NCBI RefSeq assembly: GCF_018069805.1
Contig: NZ_JAGPYN010000034.1
Coordinates: 1 to 36,612 of the forward strand
Direction of reading: 5' to 3'
Length of the DNA stretch: 36,612 nt
Source: Pseudoalteromonas ostreae
Lineage (GTDB): Bacteria > Pseudomonadota > Gammaproteobacteria > Enterobacterales > Alteromonadaceae
Part shown: in pieces, positions 24,561 to 34,410 of the stretch
How the letters are laid out: each line of letters opens with the position of its first letter
How positions within the stretch are numbered: position 1 is the stretch's first letter
Notes under the pieces: generated by a model
Seen by the model: only the letters and a program-made list of their open reading frames with translations
What the model was told of the DNA's origin: nothing
Database searches by the model: none
Translations under genes and position numbers: made by a program

Positions 24561-27500
24561 TTGCTTACATTTACCTTTCTTTGGCAAGCCGTTGGTCAAG
24601 CAAAACCTAATATGTCAGTTGTTTTACCCGAACAAAGAAATGCATACGCTGCAGATTTTTATTTAAATGCTTTAACCGGTTTCAGTGCTAGTAAAAAAGG
24701 GACGTCAAACGCAGTTATTGCTGATTTATCTAAACAAAAAAGTGGTTCTGTAACGGCTAAATATAAACAACAAGTTCATGGCGTTGAAGTTTTTAATCGT
24801 GAATATAACCTTATCATGGATAAGGAACATAACTTGGTGGCAGGATCAGGCTATTTTGCTAACACAAGTGCAAATACTAAACGTTCATTAGCACCATTAG
24901 CTGATTTTGTTGGTGCTGAGCAGAGCATTAAACAAGCGATTAAAAAGCTAGCAGATATTAATGTATTCCTTACAAAATCAACTGAACAAGGCGATTACGT
25001 TAAATACACTGTAACTAATCAAAGTGGTGATAAAGTTGTACTTGGCCAGCCGCGCGCTAAAAAAGTATTCTTTGAGGTTAATGGTCAACTTGAATCAGCT
25101 TATTATGTTGAAGTCGCAGATAAGAACAGTTTAGAAAGTGATTGCTTCAGCTATGTTATTGGTGCAAAAACAGCAAAGTATATTTCAAAAAAGATTTAAA
25201 ATCGCATGCTGCTGATTTTAACTACCGTGTATGGGCTGATGCAGATGGTTACCCATGGGAAGGGCCTCATGGCGATGTTCTGATCAAACAGATGAAACCG
25301 AAATCCTTGATGCACCGATAGTTAGCCTTTCTTATTACAGTAAGTTAAGCACCATGGATCCATGGCTTACTGATGATGCTACAACTACATCTGGTAATAA
25401 CGTATTTGCATATGCCGACGTTATAGCACCACAAGGTTTCACTGAAGGTGACTTCACTGCTGAAACAACCTCAGATTTTACATTTGATTACCCCTATCAA
25501 GTTGATCAAGTCGCAAACAGCTACGATAACCGTAAGGCGGCAATTGTTAACTTGTTCTACATGAACAACTTTTTGCATGATTTCTTTTATGACCATGGTT
25601 TTGATGAAACGTCGAACGTAGCTCAGCTTTCTAACTATGAACGCGGTGGTGTTGAAGGTGACCCAATTGAAGCACAAGCACAAGATAATAGCGGTTTAAA
25701 TAACGCTAATATGTCAACACCAGCTGATGGTGCAAGCCCGCGGATGCAAAAGTAGGCACAGACTTTGGTGTGGTTGTAACCTCTGACGCAACTGTTGGAG
25801 TTCTTGAGTCTTCTAAAGTCTCGGGCTTTGGGCAATTCCAATTTGCTGACGTTGTACGTTTAGTTGATGGTAATGACACTGATTCAGGTAGCGTTTTCGA
25901 TGGCTGTGAGCCTGCAACTAATGGCGCAGAGTTAGCTGGAAAAATTGCCCTAATTGATCGTGGTTCGTGTAACTTCACAGCAAAAGTTTTACATGCTCAA
26001 GAAGTTGGAGCAATCGGCGCAATTGTTGTAAACAACGTTCCAGACACTGATGAGCCTGCGGCTATGGGCGGTGAAGATGATGCGGTGTTAATTCCTAATA
26101 TGGGTCTTAACTTTGCTGATGGTCACCTGATGTATGACTCCATAAGAGCTGGAAATACAGTTACTGTTAATATGTTCAATAATGCCAAGTTAAAAGATGG
26201 CACACTTGATAACGGTATTATTGCTCATGAATGGGGCCACTATATTAGTAACCGTTTAGTTGGTAACTCTGCGGGTCTAATTAACTTCTAAGGCCGTGCA
26301 ATGGGTGAAGGCTGGGGTGATTTCCACTCCCTGATGTTTATTGCTAAAGCTGATGACATCAACATCACAGGTAACGACAAGTTCCAAAAAGCATACGGCA
26401 GTGGTACGTTTGTTGAAGACTTCTACTATGGTATTCGTTGTGTACCATACTCTACAAATAAAGAAGTTAATCCGCTTTCATTCCGTCACATTACTGAAAA
26501 TGCAGGTGCAGATGTAGGCATTTCACCAACAAGTGTAGCCTCTCCACATGCTGCGGGTGAAATTTGGGCGACTATGCTTTGGGAAAGTTATGTAGCATTA
26601 ATTAATGAACATGGTTTTGAAGAAGCACAAAATCGCATGGCTAACTACCTTGTTGCAGGCTATAAACTAACAGCAATTGCGCCTTTATATACTGAAGCAC
26701 GTGATGCGATATTAGCGGCGGCATACGCTGCTGATACCAAAGATTATGAGCTAATTTTAGGTGCATTTGCTAAACGCGGCATGGGTTTAGGTGCTGTAGC
26801 GCCAGATCGTTTCAGTGACGATTTAACGGGCGTTGTAGAATCTGACAAGATGGAACTGGCTAGCTTTAACCTCAAAGAGGTGGCTATTGATGCAAACTAC
26901 AATGGTGCAGAACTAGGCTTTTGTTCAAATGACGGTATTGTCGATAAAGGTGAAACGGCCATATTAACGGTGAGTATTACAAATACAGGTAGTAAAATGC
27001 TTACTGGTACGCAAGCTCAACTGACTGTGGTCAGTGATCATGATGTGACATTTGAAAATGATGGTTTAGTTACATTTGCTGACACAATGCCATTTTCGAC
27101 TGCAACGAGTTCACCCCTTAAGTTTACCTTGAATGAATCAGGTACAGCTGAAAACTTAGAAATTGAAGTATCATTCCCAGAGTTATCTGCTGACGATGAA
27201 ATTGTTGAAGCGGCCACTGAAAAAGTTACTTATTCGGTCAACATGGCTTTTGAAGACAAACAGCCAGTCGGCGCGCAAACTATGGATAACATGGAAGTAG
27301 CGAGAGCATCATTATTTGATCTAAAAGAAAATGTAATGATCGGTGGTGATTTAGCTAAAGGTACACAAAGTATGGCAGCTGATGATAATGTTGCCTTTTT
27401 CAACAGCTTTGGTTTTGAACTTGGTGAGCAAACGATGTTCTTGCAGAACAACGATTTCCAATCAGATGTAGCGATAGAAACTAAAGGATTTGATATTGGC

Positions 27501-27936
27501 TTTGCAGGTGACTTTGAGGTGTCATTTTGGCATTTTTATCGTATTGAAAACGAGTGGGATGGTGGTGTTGTTGAAATTAGCGTCAATGATGGTAGCAGGG
27601 TTGATGTGACTGAAATGGGTGGTACATTTAATCGTGGTTACGATGGTCCGCTAATTGAGAATGACTCCCAAGCTATCCAAGAGCGTGATACGTTTACAGG
27701 TAACAACATCAATCAGGATAACGTATACGGTAACTACGAAACAATTAATTTTGGTAGTGAACTCAATGGTAATAGAGCAAAACTACGCTTTCGCCTTTCA
27801 TCAGATGGCGCTGTTGGTGATTTAGGATGGTGGATTGATAACCTTACATTTAACAATGTAACAACGCCAATCTTCTGTAGTAATTGGTGGCGATGCTGTC
27901 GCATGTGATAACGTAGCTCCTAAACGTAGCTCCTAA
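24561..27936 (+). pseudogene. Degraded M36 (fungalysin-type) secreted metallopeptidase with PA domain
   Basis: The order of a full M36 peptidase is visible across several frames: an FTP-type propeptide (YKQQVHGVEVFNREYNLI), the catalytic N-part (NLFYMNNFLHDFFYDHGF, RGGVEGDPI), a protease-associated insert (AGKIALIDRGSCNFTAKV), the zinc site HEWGHYISNR, and GRAMGEGWGDFHSLMF with the third ligand, followed by a C-terminal beta-rich region. It is broken at least five times: frameshifts near 25177 and 25278, a deletion with frameshift near 25742 (SPRMQ joined to DAKVGTDFG), a TAA at 26289-26291 where CAA (Gln) is expected, and a frameshift near 27875. The signal peptide is also poor. Correcting the last shift gives a short tail ending at 27936 with no GlyGly-CTERM anchor. 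Confidence 0.85.
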
Positions 27937-27948
27937 ACGTAGCTCCTA
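27911..27948. repeat. Three tandem copies of a 13-bp unit at the peptidase 3' end
   Basis: ACGTAGCTCCTAA is repeated at 27911-27923, 27924-27936 and (12 of 13 bases) 27937-27948. The first copy encodes the apparent end of the peptidase; the extra copies look like slippage duplication that added stop codons. Confidence 0.85.
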
Positions 27949-27959
27949 TAGTAACAATT

Positions 27960-27996
27960 AAAAAAGCCCTTGCAGTTAGCTGCAAGGGCTTTTTTA
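27960..27996 (+). terminator. Rho-independent terminator after the M36 pseudogene
   Basis: AAAAAGCCCTTGCA (27961-27974) pairs perfectly with TGCAAGGGCTTTTT (27981-27994), extended by one A-T pair, around a 6-base loop and followed by T residues. Confidence 0.92.
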
Positions 27997-28112
27997 TTGG
28001 TCGTATTTATAAACCATTATAAAAACACATGTTGCCGCTGCGTGCTGTTTTTTTAGTTTTGAATTTACTACATGTTGGATCATGGCTGAGTATTTATATA
28101 TTAATAAAGGGG

Positions 28113-28140
28113 TTGACATAACTTATTAACCCTGTATAGT
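28113..28140 (+). promoter_or_regulatory. Sigma70-type promoter for the cold-shock gene
   Basis: TTGACA (28113-28118, perfect -35) and TATAGT (28135-28140, -10) are separated by 16 bases. Transcription would begin near 28147. Confidence 0.65.
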
Positions 28141-28146
28141 TTGCTG

Positions 28147-28300
28147 CAGCTAGAAAGAAAGCATGAAAGCTATAAATCTCCATTTCGATGTTGTATAAGT
28201 AATACTTGTAGTACCGTCCTGAAGTTTTTAAAGTACCATCTCATTTTTTGCTACACCGCTCATTAGAGCAATTATTTTATTTTTATATCAGGATATTACA
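28147..28300 (+). promoter_or_regulatory. Long 5' leader of the cold-shock gene
   Basis: About 155 untranslated bases lie between the predicted transcription start and the ATG at 28301. Long structured leaders are typical of cspA-type genes, where they act as RNA thermosensors. I could not identify a cold-box sequence with confidence. The ribosome binding site is AGGAT. Confidence 0.45.
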
Positions 28301-28510
28301 ATGTCTAACATCGTATCAGGTACAGTTAAGTGGTTCAACGAGTCTAAAGGTTTTGGTTTCATTGAGCAAGAAAATGGCCCAGACGTTTTCGCACATTTCT
28401 CAGCAATCAAAAGCGAAGGTTTCAAAACTTTAGCTGAAGGCCAACGTGTAGAGTTCACTCTTTCACAAGGTCAAAAAGGTCCACAAGCTGAGAATATCAC
28501 TCCAGTTTAA
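28301..28510 (+). CDS. Cold-shock protein, CspA family
   Basis: A 69-residue single cold-shock domain that binds single-stranded RNA and DNA and loosens RNA structure. RNP1 is KGFGFIEQ and RNP2 is VFAHFSAI; the N-terminus SGTVKWFNESKGFGF is canonical. Length is standard. It is a single-gene transcript with its own promoter, a long leader and a strong terminator immediately after. Which csp paralogue it is (cspA, cspC, cspE or cspD) cannot be told from the sequence alone. Confidence 0.96.
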   Translation: MSNIVSGTVKWFNESKGFGFIEQENGPDVFAHFSAIKSEGFKTLAEGQRVEFTLSQGQKGPQAENITPV

Positions 28511-28531
28511 TTTTACCTTTTAGGTAGAATA

Positions 28532-28560
28532 AAAAAAGCAAGCTTAGGCTTGCTTTTTTG
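28532..28560 (+). terminator. Rho-independent terminator after the cold-shock gene
   Basis: AAAAAAGCAAGC (28532-28543) pairs perfectly with GCTTGCTTTTTT (28548-28559) around the loop TTAG, ending in a T run. Confidence 0.93.
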
Positions 28561-28632
28561 TGTTTGAAAATTGACGTAACTTGCTCCTCTTTCTATTCTT
28601 TATCTATTATTGTTATTCTGTAATTGAGATAG

Positions 28633-29379
28633 ATGATCTACCGACTACTTATCCTAGCATTTAGCCTTGGCTTTTCATTTACTTGCACTGCAAAGCCAAT
28701 AGTTACTATTTTTACTGAACAGTTTCCTCCTTATAATTTTTCGAATAAAGGGCAGCTGCAAGGGATTAATTTAGATATTGTGCGTACGCTGTGTGAGCTT
28801 GCGCAAGTGGAATGCAAATTTGAGCTGTTACCTTGGGCGCGCGCATACGATTTAGTGCAAAAAAATACGCTCTCTGGGCTAGTATCAACCGCTCGCAGTG
28901 CTGAGCGAGAAGAGCTTTTTTATTGGGTAGGCCCGTTGGTTTCTTCGCGTACATTTTTTTATCGCCTTCGTAGTAATAAACATATTAATCCAACTGATAT
29001 TACTCAAGTTAGTGCATATACTTTAGGGGTCGTCAGAGAGGATATTTATACGGAGTTAGTGGAGAGTGTTGGTTTTAAACAAGATAAGAACCTATTGAAA
29101 GTAGCTCACCATTATGAGTATATAAACCTATTTTTTAAAAACAGAATCGACTTAATTCTCGGTTCAGAACTTTCTTTAGATTACCAATTACAGCAATTTG
29201 GTCATGGCGGTAAAGAAGTCGTCAAATTAGTTGAACTGCCAGTAAATACATTACAGGGTAACTACTTAGCATTTAATAAAGAGATGCCTATTGAGATAGT
29301 TGAGCGCTTCAATAAACAATTAGAAAAACTTAAAGCGGTTGATAACTTAGATGCTTATCGACATCGTTATGTAAAGTAA
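28633..29379 (+). CDS. Periplasmic substrate-binding protein (amino-acid type, SBP_bac_3)
   Basis: A 248-residue exported protein with signal peptide LLILAFSLGFSFTCTA and an amino-acid-type binding-protein fold. Recognisable features are TEQFPPYNFSNKGQLQGINLDIV at the N-terminus, the block LLPWARAYDLVQ, and TARSAEREELFYWVGPL. No permease or ATPase gene is adjacent, so it may be an orphan sensor or solute scavenger rather than part of an ABC importer. The gene on the opposite strand is a paralogue, tail to tail with no base between the two stop codons. The ligand cannot be predicted. Confidence 0.85.
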   Translation: MIYRLLILAFSLGFSFTCTAKPIVTIFTEQFPPYNFSNKGQLQGINLDIVRTLCELAQVECKFELLPWARAYDLVQKNTLSGLVSTARSAEREELFYWVGPLVSSRTFFYRLRSNKHINPTDITQVSAYTLGVVREDIYTELVESVGFKQDKNLLKVAHHYEYINLFFKNRIDLILGSELSLDYQLQQFGHGGKEVVKLVELPVNTLQGNYLAFNKEMPIEIVERFNKQLEKLKAVDNLDAYRHRYVK

Positions 29380-30099
29380 TTAATTAGCTGTTATTAATTG
29401 ACGGTATTTGTCAGTATTTTTAACCTTTAAAAATGCTCGTTGTAATGCTTTCACTACATCGCCATCAGTATTTATATTTGCGGCTAAGTAACCTGCTACC
29501 GACAGCCCTTCTATGGCATGCACGAACGTCAGGGTGTTAGTGTTGATCGCTAGCTGCTCACTCATTGATGCTAGATAATTCGCATCGTCGACCACCAGAT
29601 CAACCTTTCTGGCCAGTAATAACTGATATGATTTTTGAATATCAGTCGTCAACAATACTTCGAAACCACGTTTTATTAATACTTGCGATGCAAGGTCATG
29701 GCGCTGTACGGCAATTTTATATTGCTTGGCCTGATCTGTTTCATTAAAGTTAATATCGCTGCGCTCAGAGAGTTTTACAAAGCCCATTTCAAACTGTGCT
29801 ACTGGTCCTATCCAATGGAATAGTGTTTCGCGCTCTGTTGTACGTGCCATACTGTAGATTAGGGTATTGCTATTATTAACCGCCATTTTATAAGCACGGG
29901 CCCAAGGGTACATGCTGATAGGGGCATTAAGCTTAGCCTCTAAAATAATCATATTTACTAATTCAGTACTATAACCAGTTACCTGATTATTAAGCAAAAC
30001 TTGATTTGGCGGCGACAACTCGGTCACAACCATTAAGTTTTGATGGGCAATGCTTTGAACACTGATACAAAGAAGTAGTAGGTTAATAAATAGCTGCAT
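29380..30099 (-). CDS. Periplasmic substrate-binding protein, paralogue of the upstream gene
   Basis: A 239-residue exported protein with signal peptide FINLLLLCISVQSIA. It shares with the 28633 gene the motif PWARAY, the block ARTTERETLFHWIGPV and overall length, so the two are diverged duplicates. Like its partner it has no transporter genes next to it. The last codon abuts the stop of its convergent paralogue exactly, so transcripts from the two must overlap unless terminated within coding sequence. Ligand unknown. Confidence 0.85.
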   Translation of the reverse strand: MQLFINLLLLCISVQSIAHQNLMVVTELSPPNQVLLNNQVTGYSTELVNMIILEAKLNAPISMYPWARAYKMAVNNSNTLIYSMARTTERETLFHWIGPVAQFEMGFVKLSERSDINFNETDQAKQYKIAVQRHDLASQVLIKRGFEVLLTTDIQKSYQLLLARKVDLVVDDANYLASMSEQLAINTNTLTFVHAIEGLSVAGYLAANINTDGDVVKALQRAFLKVKNTDKYRQLITAN

Positions 30100-30188
30100 T
30101 CATTTCACTTTTTGGCGATAGGTAGAACTTTGAGTATAGCAATAACGAGGAAAGTATTATGAAAGTAAACGGTGAATTAAAAACGATA

Positions 30189-30209
30189 AAAGGGCCATAA
30201 AGGCCCTTT
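30189..30209. repeat. Small GC-rich hairpin
   Basis: AAAGGGCC (30189-30196) pairs perfectly with GGCCCTTT (30202-30209) around a 5-base loop. It lies between the nupC end and the binding-protein start and may be a second terminator-like hairpin for nupC, though no T tract follows on the minus strand beyond a few bases. Confidence 0.5.
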
Positions 30210-30226
30210 GTGAAGTATCGTTCAAG

Positions 30227-30262
30227 TAAGATAAGTCTTTAACCCCTTAAAGGCTTATCTTA
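30227..30262 (-). terminator. Hairpin terminator of the udk-nupC operon
   Basis: A 16-bp inverted repeat (30227-30242 with 30247-30262) has one G-U-type mismatch and a CCCC loop. It begins 32 bases beyond the nupC stop on the minus strand. Confidence 0.65.
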
Positions 30263-30294
30263 TTGTTTTGCAACCAAGGCTCATCTCAAAGTTT

Positions 30295-31518
30295 CTAAGC
30301 TAGCGAGAGGAAAAAACCTGCAATTGCGGCGCTCATAAGGTTAGCCATAGATCCTGCTAACACTGCTCTGAGCCCTAAGCGTGCGATATCCTTTCGCCGA
30401 CTAGGCGCCATACCGCCTAATCCACCTAGTAAAATGGCTATCGATGATAAGTTAGCAAACCCACATAACGCGAATGTGACAATCGCTTGTGTGTGCGCAC
30501 TTAACGTATCGCGATAATTCATAAAGTCTAAATAAGCAACAAACTCGTTTACTACTAATTTTTGACCAATAAAGCTACCAGCTATAATTGCTTCACTCCA
30601 CGGTACACCTAGTAACCAGGCTACCGGCGCAAATATATAACCTAAAATTTCTTGTAGTGTTAGGGTTGGATAATCAAACCAACCACCAATACCACCTAAT
30701 AAACCGTTTAGCAGCGCAATTAAAGCTACAAATGCCAGTAACATTGCGCCTACGTTCAAGGCTAAGTGCATGCCGTTTGCAGCACCAGATGCTGCTGCAT
30801 CAATGACGTTAACTGGCTTGTCTTCGTCAAGCTCTAAATCAGCTAATGTATCTTTAGGAGTTTCGGTCTCTGGCACAATCATCTTGGCCATTAAAAACCC
30901 ACCCGGTGCTGCCATGAAGCTGGCTGCAATTAAATACTTAAGCTCTACACCAATAATCACGTAACCGGCCATTACCGAGCCTGCTACCGTTGCTAAACCA
31001 CCTACCATCACGGCAAATAACTCTGACTTAGTCATCGTTGCAATAAAAGGTTTAACAATCAGCGGTGCTTCAGTTTGACCAACAAAAATGTTTGCGGTTG
31101 CTGAAAGCGACTCGGTGCGTGAGGTTTTTAACAGTTTTTGTAACCCACCGCCTAATATTCTGATTATCCAATCCATAATGCCTAAGTGATATAACACAGC
31201 GACTAATGCTGAGAAAAACACAATAACGGGCAATACTTGAATAGCAAAAATAAACCCTAACGTATCCTGATTTGCTAATGGCCCAAATAAAAAGCTGATC
31301 CCATCATTAGCAAAACCGATCACTGATGATACGGCTTTTGACATGCCAACTAATGCATTTTTACCTGCTTCTGAAAACAGGACAAAACCACCAATTATAA
31401 ATTGTAGGGCAAAAGCGATACCGACAGTTCTTAAACTAATTGCTTTGCGATTTGTCGAAGCCGCAAATGCAATGCCTAGCAGCATACACATGCCGACTAA
31501 GCTCATAAATGTTGTCAT
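30295..31518 (-). CDS. nupC: NupC-type nucleoside transporter (CNT family)
   Basis: A 407-residue inner-membrane protein of the concentrative nucleoside transporter family that couples nucleoside uptake to Na+ or H+. About ten hydrophobic segments are visible. Family motifs include NIFVGQTEAPLIVKPFI, MTKSELFAVMVGGLATVAGSV, FVAYLDF and ALCGFANLSSIAI near the C-terminus. Length matches the family. It lies 18 bases after udk on the same strand, so the two form one operon that diverges from deoB-deoD, giving import plus salvage of nucleosides. The ribosome binding site is weak, and a second in-frame ATG lies four codons later. Confidence 0.93.
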   Translation of the reverse strand: MTTFMSLVGMCMLLGIAFAASTNRKAISLRTVGIAFALQFIIGGFVLFSEAGKNALVGMSKAVSSVIGFANDGISFLFGPLANQDTLGFIFAIQVLPVIVFFSALVAVLYHLGIMDWIIRILGGGLQKLLKTSRTESLSATANIFVGQTEAPLIVKPFIATMTKSELFAVMVGGLATVAGSVMAGYVIIGVELKYLIAASFMAAPGGFLMAKMIVPETETPKDTLADLELDEDKPVNVIDAAASGAANGMHLALNVGAMLLAFVALIALLNGLLGGIGGWFDYPTLTLQEILGYIFAPVAWLLGVPWSEAIIAGSFIGQKLVVNEFVAYLDFMNYRDTLSAHTQAIVTFALCGFANLSSIAILLGGLGGMAPSRRKDIARLGLRAVLAGSMANLMSAAIAGFFLSLA

Positions 31519-31536
31519 TTTTGCTTATTCCCGTTG

Positions 31537-32178
31537 TTATTTTTGTAGTAAATATTTTATTTTACTTTTAATTATATCAATCGCAACACGATTCATACCA
31601 CCACGTGTAACCACTAAATCAGCATTGTGCTTTGAAGGCTCAATAAACTGATAAAACATTGGTCTCACAGTAGCTTGATATTGTTCAACAACGGACTGTA
31701 ATGTTCTGCCTCGTTGCTCCATATCACGTTGCATACGGCGCATTAGGCAAATATCAAGCGGTGTATCAATAAACACTTTGATATCAAATTCTTTACGTAG
31801 CGCTTTATCACTAAGCAACAAAATACCTTCAACTATGAGAATTTCTGCTGGCATCACAGTGCGTGTTTTGTCACTGCGAGTATGCTGCGCATAATCATAG
31901 GTAGGTACTTCTACCTCTTCACCATTACGTAACTGTGTTAAATGTTTACACATTAACTCATGTTCAAACGCATCAGGGTGGTCGTAGTTCGTTTGCGTAC
32001 GATGATCAAACGGCAAATGCGATTGGTCTTTATAATACGCATCTTCCTCGATCACGGCGATTGCGCCTGGTTCAAGCTCATTCACCAATTCATTGTAAAT
32101 AGTTTGGCTAAAAAGAGATTTGCCAGACGCAGAAGCGCCAGCAATGGCTATTATTGTTCGTGTCACTAAAGTTCTCAT
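31537..32178 (-). CDS. udk: Uridine kinase
   Basis: A 213-residue kinase that phosphorylates uridine and cytidine to UMP and CMP. The P-loop is IAGASASGKS; also clear are EEDAYYKDQSHL, TNYDHPDAFEHEL, VEGILLL, FIDTPLDICLMRRMQRD, and PMFYQFIEPSKHNADLVV, all close to E. coli Udk, which is also 213 residues. The ATG at 32178 gives that length; an in-frame GTG two codons upstream and one four codons downstream are alternatives. It is first in the udk-nupC operon. Confidence 0.94.
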   Translation of the reverse strand: MRTLVTRTIIAIAGASASGKSLFSQTIYNELVNELEPGAIAVIEEDAYYKDQSHLPFDHRTQTNYDHPDAFEHELMCKHLTQLRNGEEVEVPTYDYAQHTRSDKTRTVMPAEILIVEGILLLSDKALRKEFDIKVFIDTPLDICLMRRMQRDMEQRGRTLQSVVEQYQATVRPMFYQFIEPSKHNADLVVTRGGMNRVAIDIIKSKIKYLLQK

Positions 32179-32357
32179 CCACACAGAAGGATATATTGTT
32201 GGTAGATCACAATAGCAAAAAAGACACGAATAATCTCTCTTGCATCGCTTTAAGGTGTGAAATTTATAATGTTTAGGTTTTATGAAACAGGACTTATGTC
32301 CTGTACGTTAAAAAGCACAAAAATATAAAGTAGCTACATTGGATAATCGAGGTGAGT

Positions 32358-33590
32358 ATGGCAAGAGCAATTATATTAATGGCAGATAGCCTAGGCATAG
32401 GTGCAGCACCAGACGCTGACAAGTTTGGCGACGTGGGCGCAAACACTTTTGCACATTTGCTTAAAGCATACTTTGAAGAAACTGGCGAACGACTATCACT
32501 ACCTAACTTATCGTTATTAGGTTTAGTTGATGCGTGTGAAGCTGCAGGCAACGAACCGTGCCTTGTTAGTGACCGCCAAACACCGATTGCTGCTTGGGGT
32601 TACGCTAAAGAGCTTTCTAGCGGTAAAGATACCCCATCAGGTCATTGGGAAATGGCAGGTGTACCGGTGTTATTCGATTGGGGATATTTCCCTAAAACAC
32701 AACCGAGTTTTCCACAACAGTTAATTGACGAGCTGATTGCTCGTACCGGTATCCCTGGGATTTTAGGCAACTGCCATGCCTCGGGTACTACGATTTTAGA
32801 ACAGTTAGGTGAAGAGCACGTAAAAACAGGTAAACCAATCTGTTACACCTCAGCTGATAGCGTGTTTCAAATAGCCGCGCATGAACAAACTTTCGGTCTA
32901 GAAAAACTTTATCAGGTCTGCGAAATCACACGGGCGCTGCTTGATGAAATGAACATAGGACGAGTGATTGCGCGGCCATTTTTGGGTTCCAATAATCAAG
33001 ACTTTGCCAGAACGGGCAATCGTCGAGATTATTCGGTGTTACCGCCAGCGCCAACATTGCTAGACAAACTAGCAGATGACGGTGGTGAAGTGATTAGCAT
33101 AGGGAAGATATCTGACATCTATGCGCATCAAGGTATTACCCAAAAACACAAAGCCCCAGGCTTACAAAACTTGTTAGCAAAAACCACTGAGGTAATGGCA
33201 TCAGCGCCAGATCACAGTTTGATATTTACTAACTTAGTTGATTTTGATGAAAAATTTGGTCATCGCCGCGACCCTGTTGGGTATGCAAAAGCGCTTAAAC
33301 AGTTGGACGATTACTTACCAACGATACTTAAGCAGCTTAAAGCCGACGACGTACTAATTATTACGGCGGATCACGGTTGTGATCCAACATTCCCGGGCAG
33401 TGAGCACACCCGCGAATATGTGCCTGTACTTGCTTATCAGGTAGGGCTTGAAAATACCCCGCTTGGTGAACGTGCTAGTTTTGCAGACATAGGTCAAACA
33501 CTTGCCCAGTGGTTTAACTTACCTGCACTTGAATATGGCGATGGCTTTATTGATAAGCTTAACGCGCTAAAAGTAAAAGGAAACGAATAA
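32358..33590 (+). CDS. deoB: Phosphopentomutase
   Basis: A 410-residue alkaline-phosphatase superfamily enzyme that interconverts (deoxy)ribose 1-phosphate and 5-phosphate, feeding sugar from nucleosides into central metabolism. Metal and active-site motifs are LMADSLGIGAAPDA, GKDTPSGHWEMAG (phospho-Thr), NCHASGTTI, VDFDEKFGHRRD, and ITADHGCDPTFPGSEHTREYVP. The ATG at 32358 is preceded by GAGGTGAG; a GTG two codons earlier lies within that binding site and is less likely. Its stop overlaps the deoD start by one base (TAATG), so the two are coupled. Confidence 0.96.
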   Translation: MARAIILMADSLGIGAAPDADKFGDVGANTFAHLLKAYFEETGERLSLPNLSLLGLVDACEAAGNEPCLVSDRQTPIAAWGYAKELSSGKDTPSGHWEMAGVPVLFDWGYFPKTQPSFPQQLIDELIARTGIPGILGNCHASGTTILEQLGEEHVKTGKPICYTSADSVFQIAAHEQTFGLEKLYQVCEITRALLDEMNIGRVIARPFLGSNNQDFARTGNRRDYSVLPPAPTLLDKLADDGGEVISIGKISDIYAHQGITQKHKAPGLQNLLAKTTEVMASAPDHSLIFTNLVDFDEKFGHRRDPVGYAKALKQLDDYLPTILKQLKADDVLIITADHGCDPTFPGSEHTREYVPVLAYQVGLENTPLGERASFADIGQTLAQWFNLPALEYGDGFIDKLNALKVKGNE

Positions 33591-34297
33591 TGAGTACTCC
33601 ACATATTGACGCAAATAATGGCGATTTTGCACAAACGGTATTAATGCCGGGTGATCCATTACGTGCGCAATACATTGCTGAAAATTTTCTTGATGATGCT
33701 GTAAAAGTAACCGGTGTTCGTAACATGTATGGTTTTACTGGTACATATAAAGGTAAACCAGTAAGCATCATGGGTTCTGGTATGGGCATTCCATCAATGT
33801 CGATTTACGCACGCGAATTAATCGTCAGCTATGGCGTTAAAAACCTTATTCGTATCGGCACTTGTGGTGGTATTGGTAGCGACATTAAAATTCGTGACGT
33901 TATTTTTGCACAAGGCGCAAGCACAGATTCAAATGTAAATCGTGCGCGTGTACGTGGTTATGATTTCTCAGCAATTGCTGATTTTGATTTACTATTAAAC
34001 GGCGTTAACGCTGCGAAAGAGTTAGGTATTAAAGCGAAAGTGGGTAACGTATTTACCACCGACACTTTTTATCAAGCCGATAACAGCTTTTATCAAGAAC
34101 TTGATAAACTAGGCATGTTAGCGGTAGATATGGAAACAGCCGGTTTATACGGCGTTGCTGCTGAATATGGCGCAAAAGCCATGGCATTATTTACCGTGAG
34201 TGACCACGTGATCACCGGTGAAGCAACCCCAAGTGAAGAGCGTCAAAGCACCTTTAACGAAATGGTTAAAATTGCGCTTGAGTCAATCGAAGCGTAA
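33590..34297 (+). CDS. deoD: Purine-nucleoside phosphorylase, DeoD type
   Basis: A 235-residue phosphorylase that cleaves purine (deoxy)nucleosides to base and (deoxy)ribose 1-phosphate, which DeoB then uses. Motifs are HIDANNGDFAQTVLMPGDPLRA, GMGIPSMSIYARELI, IRIGTCGGIG, DMETAGLYGVA, and TVSDHVITGE with the catalytic Asp. Length matches E. coli DeoD (239). It begins at the last base of deoB. A strong terminator follows, and the usual partners deoC and deoA are not in this window. Confidence 0.96.
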   Translation: MSTPHIDANNGDFAQTVLMPGDPLRAQYIAENFLDDAVKVTGVRNMYGFTGTYKGKPVSIMGSGMGIPSMSIYARELIVSYGVKNLIRIGTCGGIGSDIKIRDVIFAQGASTDSNVNRARVRGYDFSAIADFDLLLNGVNAAKELGIKAKVGNVFTTDTFYQADNSFYQELDKLGMLAVDMETAGLYGVAAEYGAKAMALFTVSDHVITGEATPSEERQSTFNEMVKIALESIEA

Positions 34298-34368
34298 TAA
34301 ACAAAAAGTTCCTTGGTAACGTATTCACTCGTTTGGAGACACGCCCAAATACAGTGAGACTAACCTCC

Positions 34369-34401
34369 AAAGCCGCTTAGTAACCCTAAGCGGCTTTTTT
34401 T
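34369..34401 (+). terminator. Rho-independent terminator after deoD
   Basis: AAAGCCGCTTAG (34369-34380) pairs perfectly with CTAAGCGGCTTT (34386-34397) around a 5-base loop, followed by a T run. Confidence 0.93.
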
Positions 34402-34410
34402 ATGGGGAAA

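Noticed and set aside
24561..27936. Programmed frameshifting in the M36 peptidase
   Set aside because: There are several breaks in different contexts plus a nonsense codon and a deletion, which fits decay rather than programmed recoding.
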